From CAZOZZ01 sp965247425 (GTDB lineage Bacteria > Acidobacteriota > Terriglobia > 20CM-2-55-15), in assembly GCA_965247425.1 (NCBI GenBank), contig OZ252023.1, positions 1,860,001 to 1,924,000 of the forward strand: a DNA stretch of 64,000 bases, read 5' to 3'. The notes below the pieces were generated by a model that did no database searches, had not been told where the DNA came from, and saw nothing but the letters and a program-made list of their open reading frames with translations. The position numbers and the translations under genes were made by a program. Positions within the stretch are counted from its first letter, which is position 1, and every line of letters starts with the position of its first letter. Shown here in pieces: positions 37,427-45,772 of the stretch.

Positions 37427-37689
37427 ACTGACTCGTTTCCCTGGTCTCCACGCGCCTGCCTGACCCCAATCACCGGGCTGGACCCGCTACGGATACCTGT
37501 CTCTCGAAAATACCCCTCACTTCAAATTCCTCTCCCTCCTCGACCTTTTCCCTTCCAGAGCCCCTTCCAGACACTCCGTCCTCCCTGACTTCCGAAATGG
37601 CTGAGCATGTGCCTGTTTGATTGCGAGCAACCCCCACCTAATGTAGTATTTACCGAGTTCTTACGGCGGTAGCTCAAGACATAAGAAAA

Positions 37690-37800
37690 GGGGCGCGAGC
37701 AGGCGTCATCTACCGCGACCTGAAGTCTGCCAACGTCAAGTGCACCGATGACGGCAAGAGAAGGTGTTGGATTCTCGCCTGTCAAGCAGAAGCGGGGTAA
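37690..37800 (+). pseudogene. Ser/Thr protein kinase fragment (catalytic loop)
   Basis: GARAGVIYRDLKSANVKCTD (from about 37693) matches the kinase catalytic loop HRDLKPxNV with substitutions. It then loses frame within KVLDFGL: VLD remains in another frame. Nothing of the rest of the kinase is present. The fragment follows IS copy 2 directly and precedes the dodecin gene. Confidence 0.65.
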
Positions 37801-37833
37801 ACGCGCCGCCTGTTCGGGCGAAAGGAGAAGAAA

Positions 37834-38049
37834 ATGGCGGAAAGTGTTTACAAGGTCATCGAGTTGGTCGGGAGCAGTTCCGAATCATGGGACAAAGCGG
37901 CCGCAGCCGCCGTCGAGTTGGCCTCAGAGAGTCTGCGGGACTTGCGTATTGCCGAGGTCTCGAAGCTGGATTTGCAACTGAAGGACGGCAAAGTTCGTGC
38001 CTACCGGGCCAGAGTGAAAGTCTCTTTCAAATACAAAGGTGGTGACTGA
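37834..38049 (+). CDS. Dodecin family protein
   Basis: A 71-residue protein beginning MAESVYKVIELVGSSSESWD, the dodecin signature, followed by LRIAEVSKLDLQLKDGKVRAYRARVKVSF. Dodecins assemble as hollow dodecamers that bind flavin or CoA and buffer or store them. AAAGGAGA sits 8 bases before the ATG. Full length and no lesions, although flanked by degraded genes. Confidence 0.92.
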   Translation: MAESVYKVIELVGSSSESWDKAAAAAVELASESLRDLRIAEVSKLDLQLKDGKVRAYRARVKVSFKYKGGD

Positions 38050-38071
38050 GCCGATGAGCTCATAGGTCGAG

Positions 38072-38099
38072 GCGCCCGGGCAAAACCCGGCTCGGGCGC
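38072..38099. other. GC-rich hairpin after the dodecin gene
   Basis: GCGCCCG (38072-38078) pairs with CGGGCGC (38093-38099). An alternative inner stem CCGGG-CAAAA-CCCGG lies at 38076-38090. It begins 23 bases after the dodecin stop. No T run follows, so it is at best a weak terminator. Confidence 0.45.
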
Positions 38100-38222
38100 T
38101 GGGCCGGCCCGAAACGAGCTCATGTTTGTCGCAGGCTTCGACAGGAAGCGCCACCGCACTGGTGCGGTATCGGCCAACTCGATAGACTTTGGGAATCGTT
38201 GGCCACGGGCGCGGCTCAGACA

Positions 38223-39069
38223 ATGATTCGGATACGTCGTTATCAAGATGCGCGAGCGTTCCTGGACCGAGCCAGGGATTGGCTCCTTCTGGCGGAGGCG
38301 GAGAACAACCTCACCCTCGGAATTGCCGAGGGACTGATCGAATCGACTGAGGGATTCGAGCCGCCGATCTATCTCGCGACTGTCGAGGTGGAAGACAGTG
38401 TTGCCGGATGCGCGTTCCGAACTCCTCCGTTCCAGCTCGCAATGACACGCATGCCCAACGACGCCGTGTCGCCTCTGATCAACGATGTGTCGCTGGTCTA
38501 TGTATTCGCTTCCCGGTGTCGCGGGCGTAGAGCCACAGCTATCCCTGCTAGCGGATCTGTGGTGCGCGAGTCACAACACGTCCTTCCAGCTTGGAATGAG
38601 CCAACGAATCTACCAACTCACTTATGTAACGCCGCCCGTCCCGCCGGCACCGGGTTCCCTGCGACCTGCCGGTCCAGAGGACGTCAACCTGGTGAGCGAA
38701 TGGGTTGGGGCGTTCACGGCCGAAGCCGGGGCGAACGTCGGTGCGATTCGATCCTACGTTGAAAAGGGGATCGCTCAGAAAGCCATCTACCTGTGGGACG
38801 ACAAAGGGCCGACCTCGATGGCGCGGTGGACCGGTCGGACGCCACACGGCGTGCGCGTCAGCCTCGTGTACACCCCTCCCGAACAGCGGCGTCGAGGATA
38901 TGCTTCAGCGTGTGTGGCGGGGCTGAGCCGAAAGCTTCTGGATTCAGGGTTGAGACTACTTTTCTTGTACACGGACTTATCGAACCCGACCTCGAACAGC
39001 ATCTATCAGCGCATCGGATACGAGCCCGTATGCGATGTGGCACAAATCAAGTTTGTATCGCGACAGTAG
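38223..39069 (+). pseudogene. GNAT family N-acetyltransferase, frameshifted
   Basis: ATG 38223 starts MIRIRRYQDARAFLDRARDW. This frame is coherent to NDVSLVY near 38500. From there the plus-one frame continues with SLPGVAGVEPQLSLLADLW, the GNAT core (VRVSLVYTPPEQRRRGYASA, acetyl-CoA binding RRRGYA near 38890) and LLFLYTDLSNPTSNSIYQRIGYEPV to 39069. Joined, the protein would have about 281 residues and two parts, the N-terminal GNAT-like and C-terminal FR47-like domains common in this family. The single shift near 38500-38510 may be real or an assembly error. Substrate unknown. Confidence 0.78.
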
Positions 39070-39349
39070 CGGCCTTCGTCACATCCGACGCGCTTAACGC
39101 AACGCCAGCATGCGAGCGACATCACGGAGATGACGAGTCGTTCCTAGCTTCTTGCAGGCGGAGGTGAATCGTTGATGACACGCTATGACGCAATCGGCGG
39201 CACAGGACACCGGCCTGACTTATCGGCGATCGAACTAGTCCAGAACCCGCCGCAGTCGCAACCGTCTCCGCCTGCCGCAAGATGGGAGAGGGGTGGGATG
39301 CGCAGCCGGGATGGCCTGTTGCTGAAACTGACGTGACTGCTAAACACTT
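39070..39349. other. No gene recognised
   Basis: Between the acetyltransferase pseudogene and the IS91 derivative. Short frames on both strands show no domain. The sequence may be debris from earlier insertions. Confidence 0.5.
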
Positions 39350-39740
39350 GGCGACAAGAACGAAGCGGCCTCCGCCTTCGGCTATGGCCGCGGACGCTTC
39401 GCGTGTGCATCCCGTGGAATCTGGCCATACCCGAACTTGGTCTCAGACCGACACGAACGTCGGCCCTCTGGCCAACGATCTCCCCAAACTGCGAATCGCG
39501 GCAGGCCATGCCGGGGAACGTGATATCCTAGCTTTTCATGACGGTTCCGAGCACCTCTTGGGCGTTCAGCCCGAAGCACCAACATATTGATTCCAAAGAG
39601 ACTGCATTACTTTCTCCATAGCCTGCCCCGAACAGCGGCAAACCTCGGCCGCTTCCTTCAAGTTCCGTTATCGAAATTGCCGCGGTAATAACAGATTCGC
39701 GCGTCCTGACGCGTTTCGTGCCGCGGCAATCCCGATCAAC
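39350..39740 (+). mobile_element. Non-autonomous IS91-family derivative (about 390 bp)
   Basis: The left end GGCGACAAGAACGAAGC...GCGGACGCTTCGCGTGTGC matches the left end of element A at 25806. The right end (from about 39600: ACTTTCTCCATAGCC, CGCTTCCTTC, GTTATCGAAATTGCCGCGG, ...CGATCAACGCTAGCGAC) matches the right end of element A at about 28170-28300. The transposase genes are missing. The right end folds: ATTGCCGCGG pairs with CCGCGGCAAT around an inner GCGTC-CT-GACGC stem. Confidence 0.75.
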
Positions 39741-39980
39741 GCTAGCGACTACTCGTTACTAATTGGCCGCCTCGACATGCCCCCCATAAATTCCTAAGCA
39801 AGCCGCCAGAGGTGTGTAGAAACAATCTCGGGCTGAAAACACATCTGCTTCTGAGTGACTGAAAGTGAAATGGCAGAGGCGCTCACTCCCCGCCTTTGGC
39901 TTCAATCGGATCTATCGTTCGGAAGAGACGCCTCCTTCCGCTGTGATCTCAAAGAACGGCCTTTTCGCGTACTCGCTAAC
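39741..39980. other. No gene recognised
   Basis: Region between the IS91 derivative and the 3' end of the convergent ferric-reductase-like gene. No coding signature or RNA gene seen. Confidence 0.5.
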
Positions 39981-40610
39981 TCATACCGGCACTACTCCGG
40001 CCTGCGATTCCCGGCGATTCGTCCAACTGCGCCAGATTCGGAAAGCCTCCAATGCCCCTAGAACGCCCAGATGGATGTAGCCCGGTACGGGATTAAAGGC
40101 CGCGAGGATCCAGTGCGTGTAGGTCAGCACGGCCACGACGTATACCGCGCGGTGCAGCGTTTTCCAGCGGCGCCTCATGAAGCGTTCCGAGGTGTCGTTG
40201 CTGGTCACGGCCAGTGCCAGCATCAGGGCCAGTGCCAGCCAGCCGGTCCACATCGCGATCGCCATGGCATCCTCGGCGATTCTGGTGAATGGCTGGCGAA
40301 CGATGTAGGCCCCGGCATGCAACAGCGTGTAGCCGAACGTGGCCACACCCAGGTGGCGCCTCCGGGGCAGCAACCATCGGGCCAGAGCGGTGTTCGGGAA
40401 GGCCAGCCGGACCGGCGTCACAGACATGGTGGCGATCAGCAACTGGGCGGCCCATGCCCCCGTGGCATGCAAATATTCCCCGTAGAACTGCGTGCCCTGC
40501 CAGTAGGCGTACGTCCAGTAGGTGCCCGGAAGTGCCAGGGGTATCCACAGAAACCCGTAAGCGTTAACGAGCCGTACCCATAGAGGCAATATCGGGACCG
40601 TATCACTCAC
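39981..40610 (-). CDS. Ferric-reductase-like (MsrQ/YedZ-type) heme membrane protein
   Basis: A 209-residue integral membrane protein with about six hydrophobic helices. Conserved His residues lie in transmembrane contexts: LHATGAWAAQLLIA, GYTLLHAGAYI, WKTLHRAVYVVAVLTYTHW. This is the b-type heme ligation pattern of the ferric reductase-like transmembrane domain (YedZ/MsrQ). It begins at GTG 40610, nine bases after the stop of the HhH protein, so the two are co-transcribed. No MsrP partner is present. With a Fur-box upstream of the operon, a role in iron-linked electron transfer is plausible but not shown. Confidence 0.85.
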   Translation of the reverse strand: MSDTVPILPLWVRLVNAYGFLWIPLALPGTYWTYAYWQGTQFYGEYLHATGAWAAQLLIATMSVTPVRLAFPNTALARWLLPRRRHLGVATFGYTLLHAGAYIVRQPFTRIAEDAMAIAMWTGWLALALMLALAVTSNDTSERFMRRRWKTLHRAVYVVAVLTYTHWILAAFNPVPGYIHLGVLGALEAFRIWRSWTNRRESQAGVVPV

Positions 40611-40619
40611 GATCCGCTT

Positions 40620-41249
40620 TCAGTCCAACGAGACGTAACTTTCCAGGCGAGCCACTTCCTTCCCGTCGACGTACTTGCCGATCTCGCGTCGAAACTGTTC
40701 CATGCTGGTGTAGGGCCGGTACTCCTCGAACTCGCGGACCATGCGCTGGGTCATGCCGGGAATGGTCATGAAGTCCTCGGAGGACGCGTCGTTCAGGTTC
40801 ATGGGCGCGAAGACGTACTTCTCCAGACGCGCGACTTCGTCCTGATCGACGTACTTGCCGATTTCACGACGGAACTGCTCCATGCTCGTGTAGGGTCGGT
40901 ACTCTTCGAATTCATGCACCATGCGGGCCGACATTCCGGGAATGAGCATGATCTCCTCTTCGGTGGCCGTATTGAGATTCATAGGGCGGGACAGCCGGCC
41001 GTACAGCTCGCGGCGCTGCGCCTCGCGAAGAGATCGAGCCAACACCCGGTCCAGCTCGATGGCAGAGAGAAAGGGCCGATTGCTTTCGATAGCTGCGGCT
41101 GCGGTTTCGGTCACATGGGGCAGGGCACGCAGTTCCGACGCCGTTGCCAGGTTGGGATTGACGAGTCCCTGATTCCGGCCGACCTGGGCGTTGACGGCGC
41201 CGCCGGCTACGAGGCCAAGGCACAATGTGAATAGCGTTAAGTTGCGCAT
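40620..41249 (-). CDS. Exported helix-hairpin-helix (ComEA-like) protein with three HhH units
   Basis: A 209-residue protein with a signal peptide (MRNLTLFTLCLGLVAGGAVNAQ). Three helix-hairpin-helix units follow: VNPNLATASELRALPHVTET, MNLNTATEEEIMLIPGMSAR and MNLNDASSEDFMTIPGMTQR. The last two are near-copies including EFEEYRPYTSMEQFRREIGKYVD (internal duplication at about 95-145 and 155-205). HhH proteins of this kind bind DNA without sequence specificity (ComEA in uptake), but three units and pairing with a heme membrane protein differ from the competence arrangement. The operon promoter lies downstream of the Fur-like box at 41462-41480. Confidence 0.85.
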   Translation of the reverse strand: MRNLTLFTLCLGLVAGGAVNAQVGRNQGLVNPNLATASELRALPHVTETAAAAIESNRPFLSAIELDRVLARSLREAQRRELYGRLSRPMNLNTATEEEIMLIPGMSARMVHEFEEYRPYTSMEQFRREIGKYVDQDEVARLEKYVFAPMNLNDASSEDFMTIPGMTQRMVREFEEYRPYTSMEQFRREIGKYVDGKEVARLESYVSLD

Positions 41250-41461
41250 ATCAATTGGCTCCTTGATCGATAAGCGGGATGCTCAGTTTCACTAAAAGTC
41301 TCGTTGGTCTACGGCGTAGCGCTCGACAACTCCTTCGTCTGCTTCAAATCCCCGACCGCGCCATACCCAGGGGTGCTGTTGCTTCCGACACCGTACCCTT
41401 TTTCGTTACAGATCCAATCCCGGACCTATTATTCGTTCGCCATACGTGTGAGTGTCAACAT

Positions 41462-41480
41462 GAAAATGAAAATCATTTTC
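41462..41480 (-). promoter_or_regulatory. Fur box upstream of the HhH/ferric-reductase-like operon
   Basis: GAAAATGAAAATCATTTTC matches 16 of 19 bases of the Fur consensus GATAATGATAATCATTATC and is embedded in a perfect 9-1-9 palindrome AATGAAAAT-C-ATTTTCATT (41465-41483). It is about 215 bases upstream of the HhH gene start. The next gene fragment on the other strand is a disrupted kinase, so this operon is its only obvious target. Confidence 0.75.
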
Positions 41481-41514
41481 ATTTAGCAATCCCCTATACT
41501 GTAACGCTTAGCGT

Positions 41515-41843
41515 TCATCGGGAGTGCCGAGCGATAAGGCGTGGTGGTGACGAGATCTTCGGGCACTTTCGATAACGACGTTTGAAGGAAGGCGCTGGCG
41601 TTTGCGGCGAACGCGGTGGGCTATGGAGAAAGTACGGGGTTGGGGGTTGAAGTTCTCACGAGTGAGACTCGACCAGCGAGTGTGGCCAGGCGGCGACAAT
41701 GAATGTATGGCGGCCGATCGTCCGTTTTGGAGAGTTCACCGAGCAGGTCCAGGCCCGATCGGTACGAACTTTTGACATCAAGGCGCACGTGGGCGTTGGC
41801 GTGCACCAGCACGTCTGGAAGGCATGGATTTGGAATCCCTGTT
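41515..41843 (-). mobile_element. IS91-family right-end remnant (element B type)
   Basis: Read on the minus strand, 41843-41633 matches 63785-64000, the sequence directly after the transposase of element B, from AACAGGGATTCCAAATCC onward. It then continues through TTTCTCCATAGCCCACCGCG and CTTCCTTC to a palindromic end with TTATCGAAAGTGCCCGA ... CGATGAACGCTAAGCG. The rest of the element is absent. It therefore predicts what follows the right edge of this window. It cuts into a kinase gene at 41842. Confidence 0.85.
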
Positions 41844-42190
41844 TGAAACCCGGCAACATCATGATCACCAAGTCGGGGACAAAGTTGTTGGACTTTGGGT
41901 TGGCGTAACTCAAGGGAGGCGCCGCTGAAGTCTCACCACTTTCACAGAGGTCAACACAGAACGCTTCGGCACCGCTTACCGCCGAAGGCACGATACTCGG
42001 CACGCTTCAATACATGGCTCCCGAGCAACTAGAGGGCAAGGAGGCTGATTCCCGGACGGACATCTTTGCGTTCGGTGCGGTCGTCTACGAGATGGTGACG
42101 GGGAAGAAAGCGTTTGTAGGAGCGAGTCAGGCGAGTCTGATCGGGGCGATCATGAATCATCAGCCTGCGCCAGTTACCGAGGTTCGCTGT
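41842..42190 (+). pseudogene. Ser/Thr protein kinase fragment (activation loop to helix F region)
   Basis: Frame from 41842: LKPGNIMITKSGTKLLDFGLA, then TAA (41906-41908, probably from a Lys codon), then LKGGAAEVSPL ... GTILGTLQYMAPEQLEGKEA, DSRTDIFAFGAVVYEMVTGK and NHQPAPVTEV. The catalytic Asp and N-lobe are missing, cut by the IS91 right end, and the C-lobe ends abruptly near 42190. The kinase resembles the membrane STKs abundant in Acidobacteriota. Confidence 0.82.
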
Positions 42191-42317
42191 TGGGTACGCG
42201 CTGAACCGACGTTCTCCGGTTTGAGGCAGACACTACTTGAGCCAGGCACGCGGTCCTTCATCGGGCCAGAGCCTCCACCAGGGCCTGCCGCAAGGGAGCC
42301 GGGGTCTCAACCTCACC

Positions 42318-43136
42318 CTACGACGGCACGGTCTCGCCGTGCGCCTGCAGCCAACCCGTGAGCTGCGCGTTATCGCGCGCGCTCGCTTCGGCAGCACCTT
42401 CGCCGTAGAGGTACAGCGTGACGATCGCGGTCATGTTGCCCCCGATCGGTCCCACGCCGATCCAGCCCGTACCGGCGAATGGTTGCTCGAGGCGAATCAT
42501 GATCCGGTTGCTGCGGCCGCGGACGACGTCTTCAATCTCACCGGAGAAGGCCGGGACCCCGTCCACGTTGCAATCGACGGACGCTCCCTTCGCGATCTCT
42601 CCCACGCCCAGTGCGCCTGTGAGGCGCTCGAACGCTTCGTCCTTCGAGCCCGGCACCGGGCCCATGGCTTGGACGACACCGCTCGGCTCTTCGGCGTGGC
42701 GCTCGACGTAGTTGCGCAGCACGTGAAAGAATGCAGGCCAACCGGCTTCGGTGTCCCCGACCTGCGTATCCCACGAGTCGTCTTCGGCAAAGAGCGTCTG
42801 CACGAGCCGCACGACGCACTTGCCTCCTCCCTTCGCCTCGACGGTCCATTCGTACGCGATCTTCGGCGACCCTGGGCCGAAGGCGTTGTCTCCCTCGGTG
42901 GCGAAGTGCTTGGGCGGATCCCAGGCCGTGAGCTTCGCGACGGGCACCATCTCGTCGCCCATCTTCGTGCGGACCTCTCCGCCGACGCGCTCGTCGAACT
43001 CCGTCTCCATCGCCATGAACCAGGATTTGACCCCGGGCCCGGTTGCGATGGCCTTCCAGACAGCCTCGGGTGAGGCCTGAATCTCGACCTCCGTCTCCAC
43101 GCGGCGCCGGCCTTTATCGTCCTTGTTGACGCTCAT
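42318..43136 (-). CDS. SRPBCC (START/AHSA1-like) domain protein, partner of ArsR regulator
   Basis: A 272-residue protein. Residues about 10-150 form an AHSA1-type SRPBCC fold (RRVETEVEIQASPEAVWKAIATGPGVKSWFM, then KIAYEWTVEAKGGGKCVVRLV). The C-terminal part (about 170-265, NRIMIRLEQPFAGTGWIGVG) looks like a second, shorter beta domain. Such proteins bind hydrophobic ligands in a deep cavity. ATG 43136 overlaps the ArsR stop by four bases (ATGA). ArsR-SRPBCC pairs are widespread; the ligand is unknown. GC content is higher than in nearby genes. Confidence 0.88.
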   Translation of the reverse strand: MSVNKDDKGRRRVETEVEIQASPEAVWKAIATGPGVKSWFMAMETEFDERVGGEVRTKMGDEMVPVAKLTAWDPPKHFATEGDNAFGPGSPKIAYEWTVEAKGGGKCVVRLVQTLFAEDDSWDTQVGDTEAGWPAFFHVLRNYVERHAEEPSGVVQAMGPVPGSKDEAFERLTGALGVGEIAKGASVDCNVDGVPAFSGEIEDVVRGRSNRIMIRLEQPFAGTGWIGVGPIGGNMTAIVTLYLYGEGAAEASARDNAQLTGWLQAHGETVPS

Positions 43137-43717
43137 GGTTTTTCTTCGATTGGATGGGCGAGGACGACCAAGCGGTGCACGCGGGCGTCCGACGCCGAAG
43201 GGTTGTGGTAACGGGCGACGAGGTTCGTGATCGCCTCGCCGAGCTCCTGGGTGAAAGCCGAGCGATCGACCGGTGTGGCGAAGCTCACTTCGGTGTCGAG
43301 GGACAGGGTCGCGAGGTGCTTCTTCTCTGCGCGCGCCCGCCGCACCAACCGCCCGACCTCGCGCACGGCCCGCGCCGCGAGAGCGATCAGGTAGCCGGCC
43401 GACAGCCGGTCGGCGGTGCGATCGGGATCGCTCGCCACCGGCCCGAGGGCGTCGGGCGACACGACGTACGAGGCAGCCGTAGCCACCAGTCGTCGCTCGG
43501 TGATCCCGCCCCACTTGCGCTTCTCCGCCACGCGGGCGAGCCCACGTTCCTCGAGCGCGCGCAGGTGGTAATTCACCTTCTGACGCGGCAACCCGAGCCG
43601 CTGGGCCAGGGTCGCGGCCGAGCGTGGCTCGATCAGCTCGGAGAGGATCCGGGCCCGGAGCGGGTCCATCAGCGCCGCGGCCGCGGCGGGGTCCTCGACG
43701 GTTTCGATGTCCAGCAC
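43133..43717 (-). CDS. ArsR-type winged-helix transcriptional regulator
   Basis: A 194-residue regulator. GTG 43717 starts VLDIETVEDPAAAAALMDPL; an upstream extension in frame has no domain features. Helix-turn-helix: PRSAATLAQRLGLPRQKVNYHLRALEERGL (about 30-60), then a wing (KRKWGGITERRLVA). The C-terminal half is helical. It lacks obvious metal-binding cysteines, so metal sensing is unlikely. First gene of an operon with the SRPBCC protein. A dyad at 43735-43750 lies just upstream of the start. Confidence 0.87.
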   Translation of the reverse strand: MLDIETVEDPAAAAALMDPLRARILSELIEPRSAATLAQRLGLPRQKVNYHLRALEERGLARVAEKRKWGGITERRLVATAASYVVSPDALGPVASDPDRTADRLSAGYLIALAARAVREVGRLVRRARAEKKHLATLSLDTEVSFATPVDRSAFTQELGEAITNLVARYHNPSASDARVHRLVVLAHPIEEKP

Positions 43718-43734
43718 GGAGGGATGAGAGCATG

Positions 43735-43750
43735 GACAAGAATTATTGTC
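43735..43750 (-). promoter_or_regulatory. Operator-like dyad and promoter of the arsR-SRPBCC operon
   Basis: GACAAGAATTATTGTC has 5-bp perfect arms (GACAA/TTGTC). On the minus strand TTGACA at about 43752-43747 overlaps it and could be the -35 element, with a weak -10 about 17 bases later. The dyad is 18 bases from the GTG start. Confidence 0.5.
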
Positions 43751-44117
43751 AAGGCCCCAAGAAACCTGAAACTGCCCCCTTCGGGGTGCGAGAAAGGCCC
43801 CAAATCCCACGGCAGAACCCAGGAGCGGGGCTTCGATGTCCCGCCCCATGCCCTCAGTCCATCGGTGGCACGTCACTTGTGCACCGCCTCCAGCGAGGTT
43901 CAGCAGGGGCCTATTTGGGACTACCTACGGGCGGCGCCTTCCAGGATCCCGAGCACCTCTTGCTTGTCGGGTGGAAGATCATGTTCCGAGTACTTGGACG
44001 GATCGCGCACCACGTTTCTCTTGGACGAGAAGAGGATGAGGTGGTTCGCGACTCAATGCGGTGCATATTCGCCGCCCCGGAGGGTGCGGATGGCGAGTAG
44101 GCACGCAGCCGCCACCT
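43751..44117. other. No intact gene recognised
   Basis: The minus strand from about 44115 to 43930 holds a short coding-like tract (CLLAIRTLRGGEYAPH, then TGA, then VANHLILFSSKRNVVRDPSK) that I cannot assign. It may be a gene remnant. The plus-strand FG-GAP frame begins abruptly near 44118. Confidence 0.4.
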
Positions 44118-45348
44118 TGGTATAGCGATCGTGGGCGCGCCATGGAGCAATGCCGTCGCGGGTGCGGCCCACGTATTCCTTCTGAGGAATGATGGCGTGT
44201 TTGCCGGGACCGAGCTGTTCCCGACGGACTCCACCCCCAATCTTCGTTTTGGGCGGTCGGTGGCGATCGCAGGCGATGGCTGCGCCGCAATGGGCGGCGA
44301 GTGCACGGCTGTTGTCGGCGACCCTTGGTTTCACCACTCGGCCTACGTGTTCGATCGCGTGGCGGACAACGTTTGGGGTGTTGACAATAACTCCAATGGG
44401 TCCGCGGACGAAACGCAGAAGTTCCCGTCTCCGAGGGCAGACCTCGACCTCTTGAGTGGGTTCGGTCAGTCCGTGGCGATGAGCGAGAGTACGGTCATCG
44501 TGGGCGCCCCGTTTCACGATTTCGATGCCTCCGCGGGTCCCTACGTCGACAGAGGGACGGCCTTCGTTTTTACTCCGGACGCGATCACCGGGATCGACGC
44601 GATGTGCGTTGTCGGGAACTTTGTCCCGAAATCCAACGCGATCGTCGCCTTGTCAACGGACGATGTCGGAATAACGAGTATTGCGCAAGCGCTCCTGAAC
44701 GCAGGCGCGGCCTCTGTTAGCTTGTATAGCCGAGCCGACATTGCTGCTCGCCGTCCCATTGCCGATGGTGCGAATGTTCTGGTCATACAACTGGTTGCAA
44801 CTTCAGGGCCGGTAACGCAGGGCTACATCGATGGCGTCCGCGATCTGATCCAGTCTGGCGCCAGTGTGATCGCCAGCTACGACGGTGCTGCAATGCTGTT
44901 CGATGAGTTTGCACCCGACATCGTTAATCCGCCGATCCCTTCCTTCAATCCGGCAATCGCTCTCTTTTCAGGAGCTGTGCACGGGGGTGGCGTTCTCATT
45001 CCCTCCCCACCTGCGGCCGACATGCATTTCGTGGATCCGGCGCATCGGCTGGCTCTGGTTATGGGCGCTACGTACGAACAAGGTCCGCGTCTCGCCTTCT
45101 CGATCGATAACTTCAACACGCAATGGCTGCACACCGTTGCGACCTTCACGTCTCAAGGCTTCGGTGGTCTCAACCCGGCTGGAACCTTTCCGGCCATATT
45201 GGCCGGCCGCTGCGGAGCAGGACGTGTCGCACTTCATAACTACTCCAGACCTGCAAACCCTCTTACAAAAAACCCTTCTCCAATGGCTCCTGCAGCGTTG
45301 CAGGAATTCCACTCGTCTGGATGGTCGCCATACCGGAGAAGTGCCTAA
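44118..45348 (+). pseudogene. FG-GAP repeat protein, 5'-truncated
   Basis: The frame starts mid-motif (IAIVGAPWSNAVAGAAHVFL), so the N-terminus is lost; ATG 44131 would give 405 residues without a signal peptide. FG-GAP-like units are seen near the start and at STVIVGAPFHDFDASAGPY (about 120-138). From about residue 155 a different alpha/beta domain follows (FVPKSNAIVALSTDDVGITS, GANVLVIQLVATSGPVTQGY, GHGGGVLI-like glycine stretch), possibly a Rossmann/ThuA-like domain. The last 30 residues may also be out of frame. The native protein was probably secreted. An attC-like GCCTAAC begins within its last codons (45345). Confidence 0.55.
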
Positions 45349-45683
45349 CGGACTTGCCCGTAAGCTGCGGGCGATTTCTGGCGACCGCAACCGGAACTGA
45401 ACGGGTACAGGGTGACGAGTGGGCCTGGGATTGACATGCGCTCAGGGTCGCCACTGCTACTGTAAACCAAGGTGCCCATGTCAACATTGGCGATGTCCCG
45501 GTTGGGGGTACCCGACGATGCCTCGATCCTGGCGGCACCTCCGAAAGTGCCGCGTAACGCTTGAGCTTACCCGCTTGCGGGTGGGCGAGATCACTTACAT
45601 TTTACATAAACTTGGCTAGCAATACGTGGTTGAACAACGGTGGTTGAACAACGGCCAGCACAGCAAGTCGGGTACAGCAAATT

Positions 45684-45690
45684 GTTAGGC
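45684..45690. other. attC core-site candidate (GTTAGGC)
   Basis: GTTAGGC fits the integron core GTTRRRY and is preceded by CAGCAAATT, a common arm pattern of attC sites. The matching 5' half is not clear, so this could be a degraded attC bounding the next cassette (45773-46239) on its left. Confidence 0.35.
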
Positions 45691-45772
45691 GTGATCTCCA
45701 TTGTCATATGCGAACCATACAGACGCTTTCTCGAAAAGCAGACTTGGTTTTGGCTCAAGTTCGCTTTTGATG

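Larger units (their letters stand above)
35696..37603 (+). mobile_element. IS4-superfamily-type insertion sequence, copy 2 (1,908 bp, no target duplication)
   Basis: Same length and terminal inverted repeats as copy 1 at 32967-34874, in the same orientation, with only a few base differences. Flanks are AACCGGGG and AGCATGTG, with no 9-bp duplication, so one flank was probably changed by deletion or recombination after insertion. Confidence 0.93.

Noticed and set aside
42318..43739. 473-codon frame that would fuse an Arg/Gly-rich N-terminus to the SRPBCC protein
   Set aside because: The N-terminal 200 codons are a shadow of the ArsR gene in another frame. The SRPBCC start at 43136 with ATGA overlap is the normal arrangement.
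43930..44115. Third possible TGA-containing gene on the minus strand (GEYAPH-TGA-VANHLILF)
   Set aside because: No recognisable family, no redox context and no hairpin after the TGA. Treated as unassigned debris.
45345..45400. attC site starting at GCCTAAC (45345)
   Set aside because: One core and a 7-bp hairpin (TTGCCCG/CGGGCGA) are present, but no matching GTTRRRY within normal attC length. Not listed as a feature.
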